From NCBI GenBank assembly GCA_016284485.1, contig JAEEOX010000067.1, positions 1 to 5,964 on the forward strand: a stretch of DNA of 5,964 bases, in the 5' to 3' direction. The stretch is from Bacillota bacterium. Its GTDB lineage: Bacteria; Bacillota; Clostridia; Peptostreptococcales; Anaerovoracaceae. How positions within the stretch are numbered: position 1 is the stretch's first letter; every line of letters begins with the position of its first letter. The translations under genes were made by a program, and so were the position numbers. The notes under the pieces were generated by a model. That model made no database searches, was not told where the DNA came from, and was given only the letters and a program-made list of their open reading frames with translations. This document shows, piece after piece, positions 3,767 to 5,964 of this stretch.

Positions 3767-5964
3767 TTGGAATTATATAACGTTACAGGAATGAGCTGCG
3801 CTGCCTGCAGCGCAAGGGTCGAGAAGGCCGTGCGGGGCGTGGAAGGTGTTACCGACTGCGCAGTCAGCCTTCTGACCAATTCCATGGGCGTCGAGGGAAC
3901 GGCGTCTCAGAAAGATATAATAGAGGCGGTGGAGAAGGCTGGATATGGGGCATCCCCAAAGGGAGCACCGGGTGCGAAGCGCGAGGGGAGCAGTCTTCAG
4001 GCCGCCGATGACAGTCTGAAGGATACTGAGACACCGAAGCTCGTAAAGAGGCTTGTGATCTCAGTTGTGATACTGCTGTTCCTCATGTATTTCAGCATGG
4101 GAAACATGATGTTCGGATGGCCGGTGCCCGAGGCTCTGGAGAATCCTGTTGCAATGGGTATTTTCCAGATGGTGGTCTCGGCTGTGATCCTGATCATAAA
4201 CGGTAAGTTTTTCACATCCGGAGTAAGCGCCCTGTTCCACGGCGGTCCAAACATGGATACTCTGGTAGCCATGGGTTCCGGAGCGGCTTTCGTATACTCT
4301 TTGGCAGTGCTTTTCCTCATGACGGACGCCATGTGGAAGGGTGATACCGAAAGACTTCACGCTCTTCACATGAACCTGTACTTCGAGTCGGCTGCCATGA
4401 TAGTGACGCTGATCACAGTGGGCAAGACTCTGGAATCCATGTCCAAGGGAAGGACCACCAACGCTCTCAAAAGCCTTATGCAGCTTGCGCCGAAGACAGC
4501 CATGCTGGTGACTGATGACGGCGAGGTGGAAGTCCCCGCAGATTCCGTGGAGAGGGGAGACATAGTTGCTGTACGTCCCGGCGAGAGTATCCCTGTGGAC
4601 GGCGTGATCATAGACGGCATGACTGCAGTTGATGAATCCGCTCTTACGGGAGAGAGCATCCCTGTGGACAAGAAAGAGGGGGATCAGGTCTCTCAGGCCA
4701 CCCTCAATCAGTCCGGTTATATCAAGGTCAGGGTCAACCGCGTAGGCGAGGACACCGACCTTGCGAAGATAATAAAGATGGTGTCGGATTCCGCCGCAAC
4801 CAAGGCGCCCATAGCCAGGATCGCAGACAAGGTGGCGGGAGTATTCGTTCCGGCAGTCATAGGCATCGCTTTGGTGACTATGGTGGTATGGATGCTGATG
4901 GGCAAGGACTTTAGTTTCGCCATAGCGAGAGCTATTTCCGTTCTGGTGATCAGCTGTCCCTGCGCCATGGGACTGGCAACGCCTGTGGCCATCATGGTGG
5001 GAAGCGGCGTAGGAGCGAAGAACGGTATTTTGTACAAGACTGCATCTTCCCTGGAGAGCCTGGGAAGGTCCAACGTCATAGCTCTGGATAAGACGGGGAC
5101 CATAACCAAGGGAGAGCCCAGGGTCACTGACGTTATCCCGTCCTACGGGACCAGCGAATATGAGCTCCTTCAGAAGGCCGCCACCATAGAGCAGGCCAGC
5201 GAGCATCCTCTGGCCAAGGCTGTTATGGCCAAGGCCAGCGAGATCGAGCTGGATCCTCTGAAATACTCTCAGACCCTTGCCGGCAACGGCATCGAAGGAA
5301 TGACCAGAGACGGCAGGCTGCTTATCGCCGGAAGTCTGGACTTCATGACAGGAAGGACAGACATAGACCGTGCCATGAGGGAGAAGGCGGTGAACCTGGC
5401 AAATCAGGGCAAGACCCCTCTGATCTTCGCGGAAGAAGGAGATTGTCTGGGCATAATCTGCGTGGCTGACGGCATGAAGGAGGATTCTCCCGAGGCCATA
5501 GCGCAGCTTAAAGGTCTGGGTCTCAAGGTGGTCATGCTCACTGGCGACAACGAGAGGACTGCTGCTTCCATAGGCCGAGAGGCAGGCGTGGATGAAGTCA
5601 TTAGCGGAGTGCTTCCCGACGGCAAGGCCAGGGTCATAAGGGATCTCAAAAAATACGGCAAGGTGGCCATGGTGGGAGACGGCATCAACGATGCACCGGC
5701 TCTGACAGAGGCTGACACCGGCATCGCCATAGGCGCAGGCACCGATGTGGCCATCGATGCTGCGGACGTGGTGGTGATGAAGAGCAGACTTACAGACGTA
5801 GCTGCTGCCATCAGGCTCAGCAGAGCCACGATCAGGAACATCAAGGAGAACCTGTTCTGGGCATTCTTCTATAACGCCATATGCATACCCATGGCCATAG
5901 GCCTTTTCGGCTTCGCCATGAAACCGGTCTACGGAGCGCTGGCCATGAGCCTGTCCAGCTTCTT
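3767..5964 (+). CDS. copA: Cu(I)-exporting P1B-type ATPase CopA, 3' end beyond window
   Basis: This inner-membrane ATPase pumps Cu(I) out of the cytoplasm. 732 codons are visible from a TTG start. In order: an HMA copper-binding domain (residues 1-65) with GMSCAAC (Cys11, Cys14); a hydrophilic linker (66-93); TM1 and TM2 (about 94-149); TM3 and TM4 (about 163-222); the actuator domain with TGES (294-297); TM5 (about 355-378); TM6 with the transport motif CPC (397-399); the phosphorylation site DKTGT with Asp441; the nucleotide-domain His480-Pro481 pair; the hinge GDGINDAP (637-644); TM7 with Tyr702-Asn703; and TM8 with MSLSS (727-731). CPC plus YN plus MxxSS identifies the Cu(I) (P1B-1) subgroup rather than Zn/Cd pumps. 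All key residues are present and no frameshift is seen. Only the extreme C-terminus is missing. It is co-transcribed with csoR and so copper-induced. Confidence 0.97.
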   Translation, partial: MELYNVTGMSCAACSARVEKAVRGVEGVTDCAVSLLTNSMGVEGTASQKDIIEAVEKAGYGASPKGAPGAKREGSSLQAADDSLKDTETPKLVKRLVISVVILLFLMYFSMGNMMFGWPVPEALENPVAMGIFQMVVSAVILIINGKFFTSGVSALFHGGPNMDTLVAMGSGAAFVYSLAVLFLMTDAMWKGDTERLHALHMNLYFESAAMIVTLITVGKTLESMSKGRTTNALKSLMQLAPKTAMLVTDDGEVEVPADSVERGDIVAVRPGESIPVDGVIIDGMTAVDESALTGESIPVDKKEGDQVSQATLNQSGYIKVRVNRVGEDTDLAKIIKMVSDSAATKAPIARIADKVAGVFVPAVIGIALVTMVVWMLMGKDFSFAIARAISVLVISCPCAMGLATPVAIMVGSGVGAKNGILYKTASSLESLGRSNVIALDKTGTITKGEPRVTDVIPSYGTSEYELLQKAATIEQASEHPLAKAVMAKASEIELDPLKYSQTLAGNGIEGMTRDGRLLIAGSLDFMTGRTDIDRAMREKAVNLANQGKTPLIFAEEGDCLGIICVADGMKEDSPEAIAQLKGLGLKVVMLTGDNERTAASIGREAGVDEVISGVLPDGKARVIRDLKKYGKVAMVGDGINDAPALTEADTGIAIGAGTDVAIDAADVVVMKSRLTDVAAAIRLSRATIRNIKENLFWAFFYNAICIPMAIGLFGFAMKPVYGALAMSLSSF

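Noticed and set aside
4061..5206. A 381-codon leftward open frame antisense to copA
   Set aside because: It lies wholly inside copA, whose P1B-ATPase motifs are all intact on the other strand. The leftward product has low-complexity, His- and Ser-rich composition and no recognisable domain, so it is a shadow frame.
378..5964. The whole window as one new stress or defence system
   Set aside because: Superoxide reductase, the MATE pump, the TM2 protein and csoR-copA each have their own promoters and most have their own terminators, they point in different directions, and they belong to well-known independent families. Nothing in the sequence ties them into one unit.

Overview
The window looks like a piece of chromosome from an anaerobic, low-to-mid GC Gram-positive bacterium, most likely of the class Clostridia. 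This is an inference. It rests on strong AGGAGG-type ribosome binding sites, frequent AGG/AGA and ATA codons, compact intrinsic terminators with U-tracts, a two-domain superoxide reductase typical of anaerobes, and CsoR and CopA sequences of the clostridial type. No rRNA, tRNA, CRISPR array, insertion sequence or integrase was seen.

Layout from left to right. (1) The 5' end of a leftward gene for a small-headed, single-anchor membrane protein runs off the left edge (1-219). A divergent promoter region (220-377) holds a near-consensus promoter for each side. (2) A rightward superoxide reductase (desulfoferrodoxin, 378-755) ends in an intrinsic terminator. (3) A separately promoted rightward MATE-family exporter (891-2294) also ends in a terminator. 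(4) A short, very acidic open frame (about 2370-2543) has coding-like codon use but no ATG, GTG or TTG start, and is followed by a strong terminator. (5) A leftward gene (2654-3166) encodes a zinc-ribbon protein with a C-terminal TM2 domain; it shares a convergent terminator region with the preceding unit. (6) An intergenic region (3167-3435) holds the promoter of the TM2 gene, an orphan rightward terminator, and the csoR promoter with two copper-operator palindromes. (7) A rightward copper-homeostasis operon follows: csoR (3436-3741) and copA (3767 to the right edge). copA runs off the window after its TM8 copper-binding motif. No gene-free stretch exceeds 300 bases.

How the genes fit together. 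The csoR-copA pair is a textbook Cu(I)-sensing export unit: CsoR represses at the paired ATACCC-N5-GGGTAT sites until Cu(I) binds, then CopA pumps Cu(I) out. Superoxide reductase detoxifies superoxide and the MATE pump exports organic cations or drugs. These share a general stress theme, but each has its own promoter and terminator, so I see no evidence that they form one system. I did not find a convincing new multi-gene system. The least explained items are the acidic mini-gene without a standard start codon and the orphan terminator upstream of csoR.
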